Source: Verrucomicrobiota bacterium (GTDB lineage Bacteria > Verrucomicrobiota > Verrucomicrobiia > Limisphaerales > JAHDYP01). From it: a stretch of DNA of 37,255 nucleotides. Both the position numbers and the translations under genes were made by a program. The stretch covers positions 33,850 to 71,104 of the forward strand of contig JAHDYP010000015.1 in the NCBI GenBank assembly GCA_023383055.1, in the 5' to 3' direction. Below the pieces are notes generated by a model. That model had not been told where the DNA came from. It saw only the letters and a list, made by a program, of their open reading frames with translations, and did no database searches. Every line of letters begins with the position of its first letter. Position 1 is the stretch's first letter. This document shows, one piece after another, positions 23,939-31,523 of this stretch.

Positions 23939-24340
23939 TCAGTGGCCTTTCAGGGAGTTGAGGCTCTGGGCGAGGGCATGGCCGAGCCAAACCGCGACCA
24001 GACAACCGGCCATCGACACCAGCGCATTGCCGGCGGCACGGCCATATTCGCCGTTCTCGGCGAGGTTGAGGGTCTGGAGGCTGAAGGAAGAGAAGGTGGT
24101 GTAACCGCCGAGCACCCCGGCCATGAAAAGATTGCGCAGCCCGGGCGCGACGAACCAGCGACCCTCGGGACTCGTCAGGGCCGCGAAGAAACCGATGGCA
24201 AACGAGCCGGTGACATTGACGATCAGTGTGCCCCAGGGAAAGGTCTCGCCGAAGTGGCGGGCGGCCACACCGGAGAGCCAGAACCGGGCAACGCTTCCCA
24301 AGGCGCCGCCGAGGGCCACATAGAGATAGTTCGAGGCCAT
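23939..24340 (-). CDS. crcB: CrcB/FluC fluoride channel
   Basis: 133 residues with four hydrophobic helices. It exports fluoride through a dual-topology dimer in the inner membrane. Family motifs are YVALGGALGSVARF (helix 1), GTLIVNVTGSFAIGFFAA (helix 2, pore Asn), GVLGGYTTFSSFSLQT (helix 3, the Phe-box and Na+ site region), and a last helix AGCLVAVWLGHALAQSL. The length is typical. It starts 18 bases after lysS, so no room exists for a fluoride riboswitch directly upstream. Expression probably depends on the lysS promoter. Confidence 0.96.
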   Translation of the reverse strand: MASNYLYVALGGALGSVARFWLSGVAARHFGETFPWGTLIVNVTGSFAIGFFAALTSPEGRWFVAPGLRNLFMAGVLGGYTTFSSFSLQTLNLAENGEYGRAAGNALVSMAGCLVAVWLGHALAQSLNSLKGH

Positions 24341-24358
24341 GGGCAGGGGACCGACGGG

Positions 24359-25849
24359 TCAGCGCGGGGCCGGCGGTTGGAGCTGAGGCCGGAGTTGCGG
24401 GAACAGGATGACGTCGCGGATGCTCTCCTGACCGAGGAGAAGCATGCAGAGGCGATCGATGCCGAGGCCCATGCCGCCGGCGGGCGGCATCCCGTGTTCG
24501 AGTGCGACCAGGAAATCCTCGTCGAGCTTCTGTTGTTCGCCGCCGGCCTGGTGCTCGAGACGTTCGCGCTGTTCGACCGGATCGTTCTGTTCGCTGTAAG
24601 CCGGGGCGATCTCCTGTCCGTTGATACAGCACTCGAAGACCTCGACCGTGTCCGGATCGTCGGACGAGAGTTTGGCCAGCGGAATCAACTGCTTGGGCGC
24701 GTGCGTCACGAACATCGGGTTGATCAGCGTGGGCTCGATCAGCTTCTCGAACACGGCCTGCGTAACTTCGAAATCCTCGTATTCCTTGGCGATCTCGGCG
24801 CCAAGCCCGGTCGCCCGCTGACGGCGCTCGTCCGGGCTGAGCGCGAACCAGTCCGCGCCGGCCCGCTCTCGGATCAACTCCTTGTAACGCACGCGTGGCC
24901 AGGGCGGGGTGAGATCGATGGTGCGGGTGACCTGGCCCTCGGCGTTGCGATGTTCGATGAAGAGCGTGCCCAAAACGGTTTGGGCGACGTGGCAGACCAG
25001 GGATTGCACGAGCTCCATCATCGTCTCGTAGTCCCCGTAAGCCTGGTAGACCTCGAGCATGGTGAACTCGGGGTTGTGCTTCCGGGAGATGCCTTCGTTG
25101 CGGAAGTTCCGGCCGAGCTCGAACACGCGTTCGAAGCCGCCCACCAGCAGGCGTTTGAGGTAAAGCTCGAGGGCGATCCGGAGATAAAAATCGCAGCCGA
25201 GCGCCTTGTGATGGGTGACAAAGGGCTGGGCCGCAGCCCCGCCGGGGATGGCCTGCATCATGGGGGTCTCGACTTCGAGGAAATCGCGGCCATGAAGGAA
25301 TTGGCGGATTTCGCGGACGATGGCGCTGCGTTTCAGGAAGACCTGGCAGACATCATCGTTGGCGAGCAGATCGAGGTAACGCTGGCGGTAGCGGATTTCG
25401 GTGTCCTCGAGACCGTGCCACTTGGCCGGAGGAGGCCGGAGGGATTTGGTGAGGATGGTGAAGGAGTTGATCCGGACCGAGATCTCGCCGGCCCGGGTGG
25501 TGAACATCGTTCCGTTGACCCCGATGAAATCGCCCAGATCCAGGTGCTTGAAGAGCTCGTAGGTTTCATCGCCGAGCACCTGTTTCTGGGCGTAGATCTG
25601 GATGCGGCCGCTCTGGTCCTTGAGATCCATGAACTGGCTCTTGCCCATGTCTCGATGGGCGGTGATCCGTCCGGCGAGGGCCACCTCGCGGCCTTCGGCA
25701 TAGGCGGCACGGGCCTGGGCGCAGGTTTCGGATGGAGTAAAGCGTTGGGCGAAGGGATTGAGGCCGCGCTCGGTTAAGGCTTTGAGTTTGGCTTTGCGCT
25801 GCTCGATGAGTGCGTTGGTTTCGTCCATAGGTTGAGCTTCGACCGCCAT
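24359..25849 (-). CDS. lysS: Lysyl-tRNA synthetase, class II
   Basis: 496 residues, the usual length. It attaches lysine to tRNA-Lys in the cytoplasm. The N-terminal OB-fold anticodon domain is at about 55-150 (VALAGRITAHRDMGKSQFMDLKDQSGRIQIY). The catalytic core shows YRQRYLDLLAND, FLEVETPMMQAIPGGAAAQPFVTHH (motif 1), FELGRNFRNEGISRKHNPEFTMLEVYQAYGDY (motif 2), INGQEIAPAYSEQNDP and GMGLGIDRLCMLLLGQESIRDVILFPQLRP (motif 3). ATG 25849 is the first start, and ATG 25828 (MDETNALIEQRKAKL) is equally plausible because homologues begin near there. Neither has a strong ribosome site. It heads the run lysS, crcB, DUF190, hydrolase. Confidence 0.97.
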   Translation of the reverse strand: MAVEAQPMDETNALIEQRKAKLKALTERGLNPFAQRFTPSETCAQARAAYAEGREVALAGRITAHRDMGKSQFMDLKDQSGRIQIYAQKQVLGDETYELFKHLDLGDFIGVNGTMFTTRAGEISVRINSFTILTKSLRPPPAKWHGLEDTEIRYRQRYLDLLANDDVCQVFLKRSAIVREIRQFLHGRDFLEVETPMMQAIPGGAAAQPFVTHHKALGCDFYLRIALELYLKRLLVGGFERVFELGRNFRNEGISRKHNPEFTMLEVYQAYGDYETMMELVQSLVCHVAQTVLGTLFIEHRNAEGQVTRTIDLTPPWPRVRYKELIRERAGADWFALSPDERRQRATGLGAEIAKEYEDFEVTQAVFEKLIEPTLINPMFVTHAPKQLIPLAKLSSDDPDTVEVFECCINGQEIAPAYSEQNDPVEQRERLEHQAGGEQQKLDEDFLVALEHGMPPAGGMGLGIDRLCMLLLGQESIRDVILFPQLRPQLQPPAPR

Positions 25850-26088
25850 CGGCCGGGTGTGACCGCAAGTAGAACATCCTCGGGCCAGGGAAGTCTACGG
25901 CATTTCCAGCTGCGTTGGTCGGGCGAGAATTGCCGGTGGAGAAGCGGCCCGTGCTCGCGGTGGACTCCGCGGGCGCTGGTTACGTCGAGGAACCAGGCTG
26001 GCCGAGTGAAGGGGACGACGGTCTATCGGTTGAGATCGACCCCGGCCTTCCCGCCGCCTGCGGAACTGGAGTGCACCGTCGTGGTGAG
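25850..26088. other. Intergenic region upstream of lysS
   Basis: These 239 bases lie between the end of the GNAT gene and the start of lysS, both on the minus strand. They should hold the lysS promoter. Open frames here look like non-coding GC-rich sequence. No T-box-like structure, tRNA or convincing terminator was recognised. Confidence 0.45.
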
Positions 26089-26703
26089 TCATTCGGTCTT
26101 CAAGAAGCTCCACACCTGGGGGCCGCCGCTCGGGGGGTGGCCCTCATGGATCACGCGGAAGCCATGCTTCTCGTAGAAGGGCACGTTGCGGGGATTGGTG
26201 GTTTCCAGGAAGCACGGGACACCCTGGAGTTGGGCGCGGTCCAGGCCGGACCGCAGCAGAATGGAACCGAGGCCCTGTCCCTGGAGTTCGGGGCGTACCG
26301 CGAGGTTGAGCAGATACCAGTGCCGGCTGGCGACAGATTGTAGGCGTTGCTCCTCCATCCATTGCAGGAAGCGCATGATGCGCCGGGTGGCGGCGTAGCC
26401 CACTCTCAGGGCGGCGGCCAGCAATCCCATGCGGATCATGCGCGGCAGGCTCATCGTGGCGCGCTCGGACCGCAACCAGATCGCCACCCCGCCGCCATCG
26501 TGCACGGCGTCCACCGCTCCGCCGCGGAGCCCATGACGCAGCGCCATTTGGAAAATGTGCGCCAGCCCGATGCCGCGCTGGGGCGCATTCGGGAAGAAGT
26601 ACGTCGCCATGGGATCGAAGGCGAAGGCCTTGACGAGCGTGGCCAGGGCCTGCGGCAACTGGTGACGGTCCAGGGCGACGACCGGCGAGGTGGTTCGAAT
26701 CAC
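26089..26703 (-). CDS. GNAT family N-acetyltransferase
   Basis: 204 residues, starting at a GTG (26703) seven bases after the preceding TGA, which suggests coupling. The start is the first one in frame and fits the family length. The fold begins with a weak N-terminal part (LDRHQLPQALATLVKAFAFDPMATYFFP), contains WYLLNLAVRPELQGQGLGSILLRSGLDRA, the acetyl-CoA-binding motif A with the Q/RxxGxG/A signature, and ends with FLETTNPRNVPFYEKHGFRVIHE (motif B, FYEKxGF). The organisation, with an AFDPxATYFFP opening, resembles GNATs that act on small molecules or toxins, but the substrate is unknown. It follows the secreted gene at 26710-27315 and may use the same ECF-type promoter. Confidence 0.88.
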   Translation of the reverse strand: MIRTTSPVVALDRHQLPQALATLVKAFAFDPMATYFFPNAPQRGIGLAHIFQMALRHGLRGGAVDAVHDGGGVAIWLRSERATMSLPRMIRMGLLAAALRVGYAATRRIMRFLQWMEEQRLQSVASRHWYLLNLAVRPELQGQGLGSILLRSGLDRAQLQGVPCFLETTNPRNVPFYEKHGFRVIHEGHPPSGGPQVWSFLKTE

Positions 26704-26709
26704 GGGCGC

Positions 26710-27315
26710 TCAGAGGATCAGTTCGGTGACCGCGAAGGTCGCCTGATACTTGCCCAGGATCTTGATGGTGATCCGGCCGGAGTCGTAATCGCGCTCAGCC
26801 GCCAGCTCGATCGGCAGTTCCTGGGTCGCCGTGATGGGTTTGAGCGGCGCCGTCAGGAGAGGCTCCGTGTTCTTGCCAAAGACGAGCATCTCGAGCCCTC
26901 CGTCACTGGTGCGTCGAACGCCCAGCGCGCACTGCGGCACGGTGGCGTATCCGCCGTCAGCGTAAACGGTGACCAGGCGCAGCTTGTCGGGCGCGATCGC
27001 CTGGCCGTACTTCATGGGCGCCAGGTTGTGCAGCCACAACAAGCCCACGGGGGCGACGGGCTGAGTTTGAGTCGGTTTGAGGCTCTCGGCGCTCAGGTTC
27101 TTTTGGGGCAGGACGAGACCGCCATATTCTCCTTCACGGAGTGCGACCGGCTGTTTCGCGTCGGGGTCGGTGGCGATAGGGGCCCCCTCGAGTTGCCGGG
27201 CGTCGGCCGTGACCGCGGCGGCATATTTGAGGGCCTCCTCACGGGGGAGACGTTCCTGGGCGGTGGCGAGCTGAACGGTGGCGAGCGCGGCGAGTGTCAG
27301 GATGATCTGTTTCAT
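26710..27315 (-). CDS. Secreted protein of unknown function behind an ECF-type promoter
   Basis: 201 residues from ATG 27315, which gives a clean signal peptide (MKQIILTLAALATVQLATAQ). An upstream ATG at 27336 would sit at the predicted transcription start and is less likely. The mature part runs from ERLPREEALKYAAAVTADARQLEGAPI. It contains VALREGEYGGLVLPQKNLS, VGLLWLHNLAPM, LRLVTVYADGGYATVPQCALGVRR and LEMLVFGKNTEPLL, ending in a beta-rich stretch with ITIKILGKYQATFAV. No known domain was recognised. It appears to be an all-beta periplasmic or surface protein. The site at 27343-27374 matches the one upstream of the neighbouring sigma gene, so this is the best candidate target of that sigma factor. 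Confidence 0.8.
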   Translation of the reverse strand: MKQIILTLAALATVQLATAQERLPREEALKYAAAVTADARQLEGAPIATDPDAKQPVALREGEYGGLVLPQKNLSAESLKPTQTQPVAPVGLLWLHNLAPMKYGQAIAPDKLRLVTVYADGGYATVPQCALGVRRTSDGGLEMLVFGKNTEPLLTAPLKPITATQELPIELAAERDYDSGRITIKILGKYQATFAVTELIL

Positions 27316-27342
27316 AGTTTCGATGGTTGACTGCATGTAACC

Positions 27343-27374
27343 TTGGTAACGCCGCGGCCCCGGCTTTGGTTACA
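27343..27374 (-). promoter_or_regulatory. Putative ECF promoter of the secreted gene (TGTAACC, N16, CGTTACCAA)
   Basis: On the minus strand, TGTAACC (27374-27368) is followed after exactly 16 bases by CGTTACCAA (27351-27343). The sigma gene has GGTAACC, 16 bases, CGTTACTAA in the equivalent place. Fourteen of the sixteen box positions agree while the spacers differ. The core is also an inverted repeat, GTAAC-N18-GTTAC, so an operator is a second possibility. Confidence 0.7.
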
Positions 27375-27398
27375 GTCGAGCCCGGTTTTTTCCCGGGC

Positions 27399-27803
27399 TC
27401 AGTCCCCCCGAGGGTTGACCTCGAGCAAATCGAGCGTGAGCTGGGAGGGTGTGGGTTTCATGACTTCAAACGCCTGGCGTTGTTCGGGGGTGAGTTCCTG
27501 TTCGACCTCCGCGACCAGCCGCCAGATGACGTTGGTGCTGCGGGCAATGGTTTCAAGGCGGATGACCTGCAATTCGCCGACGGCCCGGTCGAGGTGCGCC
27601 TGGATTTTCGCCGCTTGTTCGGGCGTCGGTTTGACCACCCGGTCGAATTCGCGCGATACGTGTTCGTTCCAGGTGGCGGGATCGTTGCGGGCTTCGAGTT
27701 GTCGCCGGGCGAGCCGATGCCCCAACAGACCGCCGACCAACCCGCTGCCGGCCATGAGCGCCGCCAGGGGCAGGATGATGCGCCAATGTCGCAGGAAATT
27801 CAT
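27399..27803 (-). CDS. Membrane-anchored Spy/CpxP-like protein
   Basis: 134 residues from ATG 27803, which overlaps the TGA of the gene before it (ATGA). The frame is open further upstream but is then inside that gene. One N-terminal membrane helix (WRIILPLAALMAGSGLVGGLLG, residues 6-27) is followed by RRQLEARNDPATWNEHVSREFDRVV and two motifs of the Spy/CpxP/heavy-metal-sensor type, KPTPEQAAKIQAHL and QELTPEQRQAFEVM. The outer part is predicted to be helical and to lie in the periplasm. As the third gene of an ECF sigma operon it may sense envelope stress or help restrain the sigma factor. This is a family-based inference. Confidence 0.75.
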   Translation of the reverse strand: MNFLRHWRIILPLAALMAGSGLVGGLLGHRLARRQLEARNDPATWNEHVSREFDRVVKPTPEQAAKIQAHLDRAVGELQVIRLETIARSTNVIWRLVAEVEQELTPEQRQAFEVMKPTPSQLTLDLLEVNPRGD

Positions 27804-28096
27804 AAGCGCCAGACCAGTTGTGCGACCGCGTTTTCGATACCCGGTTCCAGCGGCTTCGCGTCGCGAAGATGCGGCAGTTCCAGGACCGCACAGACGGCCA
27901 GGAACACACCAGTCACGGCCAGCGAACGCCAGGTCAGCCGTTGCCAAATCTGTTCAAGCGACGCCACCGAACCCGGCGTCGGCCAGGCCCGGGCCAATAC
28001 CCGGGTGGTGAACCCCAGCGGAACCGGTTCGTCGCTTCCGGGTGCCTGACGCGCTCGCGTGGCGCAGGCTTGCCATTTCCGATCGAAGTCATTCAT
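27800..28096 (-). CDS. Small single-span membrane protein, probable anti-sigma partner
   Basis: 98 residues from ATG 28096, overlapping the last eight bases of the sigma gene. Its own TGA overlaps the next ATG. The N-terminal part (MNDFDRKWQACATRARQAP and FTTRVLARAW) is soluble and would lie in the cytoplasm. A hydrophobic helix (SLAVTGVFLAVCAVLEL, residues 57-73) follows, with a short outer tail. The size, topology and tight coupling to an ECF sigma gene fit an anti-sigma factor, but there is no zinc-binding HxxxCxxC motif, so it would belong to another class. The FTxRVLARA pattern recurs in small proteins next to ECF factors. No direct family match is claimed. Confidence 0.72.
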   Translation of the reverse strand: MNDFDRKWQACATRARQAPGSDEPVPLGFTTRVLARAWPTPGSVASLEQIWQRLTWRSLAVTGVFLAVCAVLELPHLRDAKPLEPGIENAVAQLVWRL

Positions 28097-28685
28097 GGGG
28101 TTCCGTTCCTTCCAGGCGGATCGCCAGAGCTCTGAGTTTGCGGCGCGCGCGAAAGGCTCGCACTTTGACCCGGGTCGCGCTCCAGCCGGTTCGTTGGGCG
28201 ATTTCGTTCACCGAGAGTTGTTCCAGGTCCAGCAAAGTGATGACGAGCCGATCCGGGGGCGGCAACTGCCCGAGCAGTCGCTCGAGCACCTCGCGGGCGG
28301 CGGCGCTGGTCAGTTCCGGCCCGGCCGGGGCATCGCTGACCATGACTTCCAGCCAGGCCGCTTGGTCCTCGGACAGGTCGCTCCAGCGCAGTTCCGGACG
28401 CCGGCGTTCGGCCCGCAGGGCATCCAGACAGGTGCGGACCGCGAGCCGCGACACCCAATGTTCGAGGGGGACGCGGGCGTGGGGCTGGTATTGATCCAGA
28501 CGCCGGAACAGCTTCACAAAGACCTCTTGTGCCAGGTCCTCCTCGGCCATGCGCCGGGGCAGGTGAGAACGCACAATGCGGATGACCAGCGGGTAAAGAT
28601 GCTCGACCAGCTCCCGCGCCGCGTCCTGGTCCCGCTGCCGGACCTGCTGGAGGCAGGAACCGAGGTCGAAATTGACAGTTCCCAT
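28089..28685 (-). CDS. ECF-type RNA polymerase sigma factor
   Basis: 198 residues from ATG 28685. Region 2 is ELVEHLYPLVIRIVRSHLPRRMAEEDLAQEVFVKLFRRLDQYQPHARVPLEHWVSRLAVRTCLDALRAERRRPE, with the typical DLAQEVF and DALRxxxR segments. Region 4 is VLERLLGQLPPPDRLVITLLDLEQLSVNEIAQRTGWSATRVKVRAFRARRKLRAL, a complete helix-turn-helix. It heads an operon with two coupled small membrane proteins. The site at 28712-28743, whose -10 ends 26 bases before the ATG, is shared with the secreted gene at 27315, so autoregulation is likely. The divergent neighbour is a GH38-like glycosidase operon. It is unrelated in detail to the kinase-linked sigma factor at 7018. Confidence 0.94.
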   Translation of the reverse strand: MGTVNFDLGSCLQQVRQRDQDAARELVEHLYPLVIRIVRSHLPRRMAEEDLAQEVFVKLFRRLDQYQPHARVPLEHWVSRLAVRTCLDALRAERRRPELRWSDLSEDQAAWLEVMVSDAPAGPELTSAAAREVLERLLGQLPPPDRLVITLLDLEQLSVNEIAQRTGWSATRVKVRAFRARRKLRALAIRLEGTEPHE

Positions 28686-28711
28686 GAGTCATGTGCCGCT
28701 GACCGTCCCCA

Positions 28712-28743
28712 TTAGTAACGCCGGCGATGGCGGTCCGGTTACC
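28712..28743 (-). promoter_or_regulatory. Putative autoregulated ECF promoter (GGTAACC, N16, CGTTACTAA)
   Basis: On the minus strand, GGTAACC (28743-28737), 16 bases, then CGTTACTAA (28720-28712). It matches the site before the secreted gene at 27315. The spacing suits an ECF sigma factor, and the position is right for the sigma operon. The core GTAAC-N18-GTTAC is a perfect inverted repeat. Read on the plus strand it would also fit a promoter for the GH38-like operon starting 54 bases further on. Confidence 0.7.
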
Positions 28744-28796
28744 ACCCCTTTTCCTTGCCAACCTGGCGGCGGCCAGCCAACCCTTCCCGCACCAGC

Positions 28797-31523
28797 ATGA
28801 AACCAACGTTGCTCGTCCCAAGATCGGCGCTCATCGTCGCGTGCAGTCTCTTCGGATTGGCCGTGGCCTTCCTTCCCCAGGCCGGCGGGCAGGTCCTCGA
28901 GCCCACCGCGGTCAAACCCGCTTCGGACCCGCGGGAGGTCGTCATCGTCTTCAAAACGCATTTCGACATCGGTTACACCGATATGGCGAGCAATATCGTG
29001 GCGAAGTATCGGACCACGATGATCGACCAGGCGCTCGAAGTGGTCGACGCGAACCGGGACCTCCCGCCCGAACAGCAGTTCACCTGGATGATTCCCGGCT
29101 GGCCGATGAAAGTGATCACCGAAGATTGGCCCGGTCAGACTCCCGAGCGGCAGCGGCGGGTGATGCAGGCCTTTCGGGATGGCCGGTTCGCCGTCCACGC
29201 CCTGCCTTTCACCCTGCACACCGAGTTGCTCGAGCCGGAGGATATCGTGCGCGGGATGCGTTTCTCCTCCGCCCTGGCCCGCGCCAGCAGCCAACCGCTC
29301 CCCCGCGACTCGAAGATGACCGATGTGCCGAGTCATTCGTGGATCTTGCCGACCTTGTTGCGGCACGCCGGCGTCGATTTCCTGCACCTCGGCTGCAACC
29401 CCGCCAGCAGTTCACCGCGGGTACCTCCGTTGTTCTGGTGGGAAGGCCCGGACGGCTCGCGCGTGCTGACGATGTATTCCGCCCAGGAATACGGCACCGG
29501 CTTGAAGCCGCCCCCGGACTGGCCTTACCGCTCCTGGCTGGCCTTGATTCACACCGGCGACAACCATGGCCCGCCACGCCCGGACGAGGTGAAAAAGCTC
29601 CTGGCTCAGGCCAGCCAGGAACTCCCTGGCGCCCGGGTGCGCATCGGCCGGCTTTCGGATTTTGCCGACGCGATTCTCGCCGAGCAGCCTGATCTGCCGG
29701 TGATTCGCGGTGACATGCCGGACACCTGGATCCACGGGCCAATGGCCGATCCGCGCGGCGCCAGCCTCGCCCGCAACCTGCGTCCCGCCTTGGCGTCGAC
29801 GGAAACGCTCAACACTCACCTCGCCGCGTGGGGCGCGCGCGACTCGGACCTCGCGGCCCTGATCGCCGACGCATACGAACAGAGCCTGCTTTACGGCGAG
29901 CACACCTGGGGCGGCGCGTACTGGTGGATCTACGGCAAATACGAACTCAAGTTCGGCGACGCATGGCGGGCCGAGCGCGCCGCCGGCAAATTCGCGCGCA
30001 TCGAATCCTCCTGGGACGAGCACACCGCCTACATCGAACGGCTGCGGGACCTGGTCACTCCGGCGCTCAACGCCGAGATGGGATCGCTGGCCGAAGCGGT
30101 CAACCTCTCCGGCCCGCGCGTCGTGGTGTTCAACCCGTTGCCCTGGAAACGCGACGGCGTGGTGACCGTGCCGTTGCCGGTCATGCCCGGGTCGCTCACC
30201 GATGTCGCCACAGGCAAGGTTGTGGCGATAGACCGCCGTGAGGGTGGCAACGTCACGTTTGTGGCCGGAGATCTGCCGCCCAACGGCTACAAAACCTTTG
30301 CGCTAACTGCCGGATCGCCCGTCCACCCGTCGTCGGCTCCTTTGACAGCACAAGGTGACAGCCTCGAAAACCAGTTCTTCAAACTCACCTTCGATCCGTC
30401 GCGCGGAGTGGTCGCCTCCTGGCTGGACAAACGCACCGGTCAAGAGTTGGTGGAGGCCAACGCGCCCCAGGGCTTCGGCCAATATCTTTACGAACGCTTC
30501 AGCCGGGACCAGGTCCAGGGCTTTGTCGATGCCTACGTCAAGATCACCGCCGACTGGGCCACGAACGAACTCGGCAAACCGAGCCTGCCTCCGGCAAGCG
30601 AAGTCCCTTATCGCGCCCTGTCGTCGAAGCATTTCACGCTTCGCTTCGAGCCCGGCGAGGTCGCGACGACCGCGATCCTCACTTCCCCGCTCGATGCCGG
30701 GCTGGGTCAGGCGGTGACCACAAAGTTCACGCTCTACCGCGACCTGCCCGTTGTGGATCTCGAGGTCACTGTTCATGACAAGCCTTTTGATCCGTGGCCT
30801 GAGGCTGGCTGGATCTGTCTGCCTTTCAATCTCGATGCACCCCGGTTTCGCCTCGCGCGCCTCGGCTCGATCGTGGATCCGGCGCGGGACATCGTGCCGG
30901 GCTGCAACTTCGACCAGATCGCCCTCAATGGCGGGCTCACCGTCACCGGTCAGGACGGCCGCGGCATCGGTCTCTGCGCGCTCGATTCGCCCGTGGTCAG
31001 CCTGGGTGATTCCGGCGGCTGGAAGTACACGAAAACGTGGACTCCGCGAAAAGGCCGCGTCTTTGTCAACCTGTTCAATAATCAGTGGACGACCAACTTC
31101 CGCCTCTGGAACTCCGGGACCTGGAGCTCCCGCGTCCGGCTCTGGCCCGTCGACCCCGGCAGTGCGGAGCAAAACCTGGTCACCCCGTCCGAGGAAGCGC
31201 GGTTCCCACTCGTCGCCGCCTATGCCGCCGGTTCTGCCGGGCAGTTACCGCCCACACAGGCCGGCCTCGGCCTCTCGCGCGGCGGCGTCAAGGTGTCCGC
31301 GTTCGGTCCGAACCCGGACGGTGACGGCACGGTGCTGCGGCTTTGGGAGCTGGCAGGTCAGTCCGGCTCCGTGACGGTCCGATTGCCGACTGGCTTCAAA
31401 GCCACGGTCGCGGTGCCAGTGGATCTCCGGGGCCAACCCACCGGTCCGGCGATCGCCCTCGCCGACCGCGCGTTTTCGACCACGGTAAATGCGTTCGCCC
31501 CGACCACGCTCGTTCTGCGATGA
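28797..31523 (+). CDS. Secreted GH38/DUF5054-like glycosidase (copy 1)
   Basis: 908 residues from ATG 28797, chosen for its signal peptide (RSALIVACSLFGLAVAFLPQAGG). The catalytic-like N-terminal part starts VVIVFKTHFDIGYTDMA, the HxDxG zinc-site motif of GH38 (H55, D57), and has DSKMTDVPSHSW, where D176 stands where GH38 enzymes have the nucleophile of the DxxGH motif. FWWEGPDGSRVLTMYS, GEHTWGGAYWW and a cluster of conserved Trp/His residues follow. A large beta-rich C-terminal part (VVFNPLPWKRDGVVTVPLP, ENQFFKLTFDPSRGVVASWLDKRTGQELV, EAGWICLPFNLDAPRFRL, FNNQWTTNFRLW) is typical of alpha-mannosidase-type proteins. Activity on mannosides is inferred. Some DUF5054 members have no known activity. 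Its TGA overlaps the ATG of copy 2. Confidence 0.83.
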   Translation: MKPTLLVPRSALIVACSLFGLAVAFLPQAGGQVLEPTAVKPASDPREVVIVFKTHFDIGYTDMASNIVAKYRTTMIDQALEVVDANRDLPPEQQFTWMIPGWPMKVITEDWPGQTPERQRRVMQAFRDGRFAVHALPFTLHTELLEPEDIVRGMRFSSALARASSQPLPRDSKMTDVPSHSWILPTLLRHAGVDFLHLGCNPASSSPRVPPLFWWEGPDGSRVLTMYSAQEYGTGLKPPPDWPYRSWLALIHTGDNHGPPRPDEVKKLLAQASQELPGARVRIGRLSDFADAILAEQPDLPVIRGDMPDTWIHGPMADPRGASLARNLRPALASTETLNTHLAAWGARDSDLAALIADAYEQSLLYGEHTWGGAYWWIYGKYELKFGDAWRAERAAGKFARIESSWDEHTAYIERLRDLVTPALNAEMGSLAEAVNLSGPRVVVFNPLPWKRDGVVTVPLPVMPGSLTDVATGKVVAIDRREGGNVTFVAGDLPPNGYKTFALTAGSPVHPSSAPLTAQGDSLENQFFKLTFDPSRGVVASWLDKRTGQELVEANAPQGFGQYLYERFSRDQVQGFVDAYVKITADWATNELGKPSLPPASEVPYRALSSKHFTLRFEPGEVATTAILTSPLDAGLGQAVTTKFTLYRDLPVVDLEVTVHDKPFDPWPEAGWICLPFNLDAPRFRLARLGSIVDPARDIVPGCNFDQIALNGGLTVTGQDGRGIGLCALDSPVVSLGDSGGWKYTKTWTPRKGRVFVNLFNNQWTTNFRLWNSGTWSSRVRLWPVDPGSAEQNLVTPSEEARFPLVAAYAAGSAGQLPPTQAGLGLSRGGVKVSAFGPNPDGDGTVLRLWELAGQSGSVTVRLPTGFKATVAVPVDLRGQPTGPAIALADRAFSTTVNAFAPTTLVLR

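Noticed and set aside
24341..24358. Fluoride riboswitch in front of crcB
   Set aside because: Only 18 bases separate lysS and crcB, too little for the aptamer, and no such fold was seen in the lysS end.
23936..25777. Plus-strand open frame of about 613 codons opposite crcB and lysS
   Set aside because: Antisense shadow of two certain genes. It is rich in Glu/Gly/Asp, as expected from complementing GC-rich codons.
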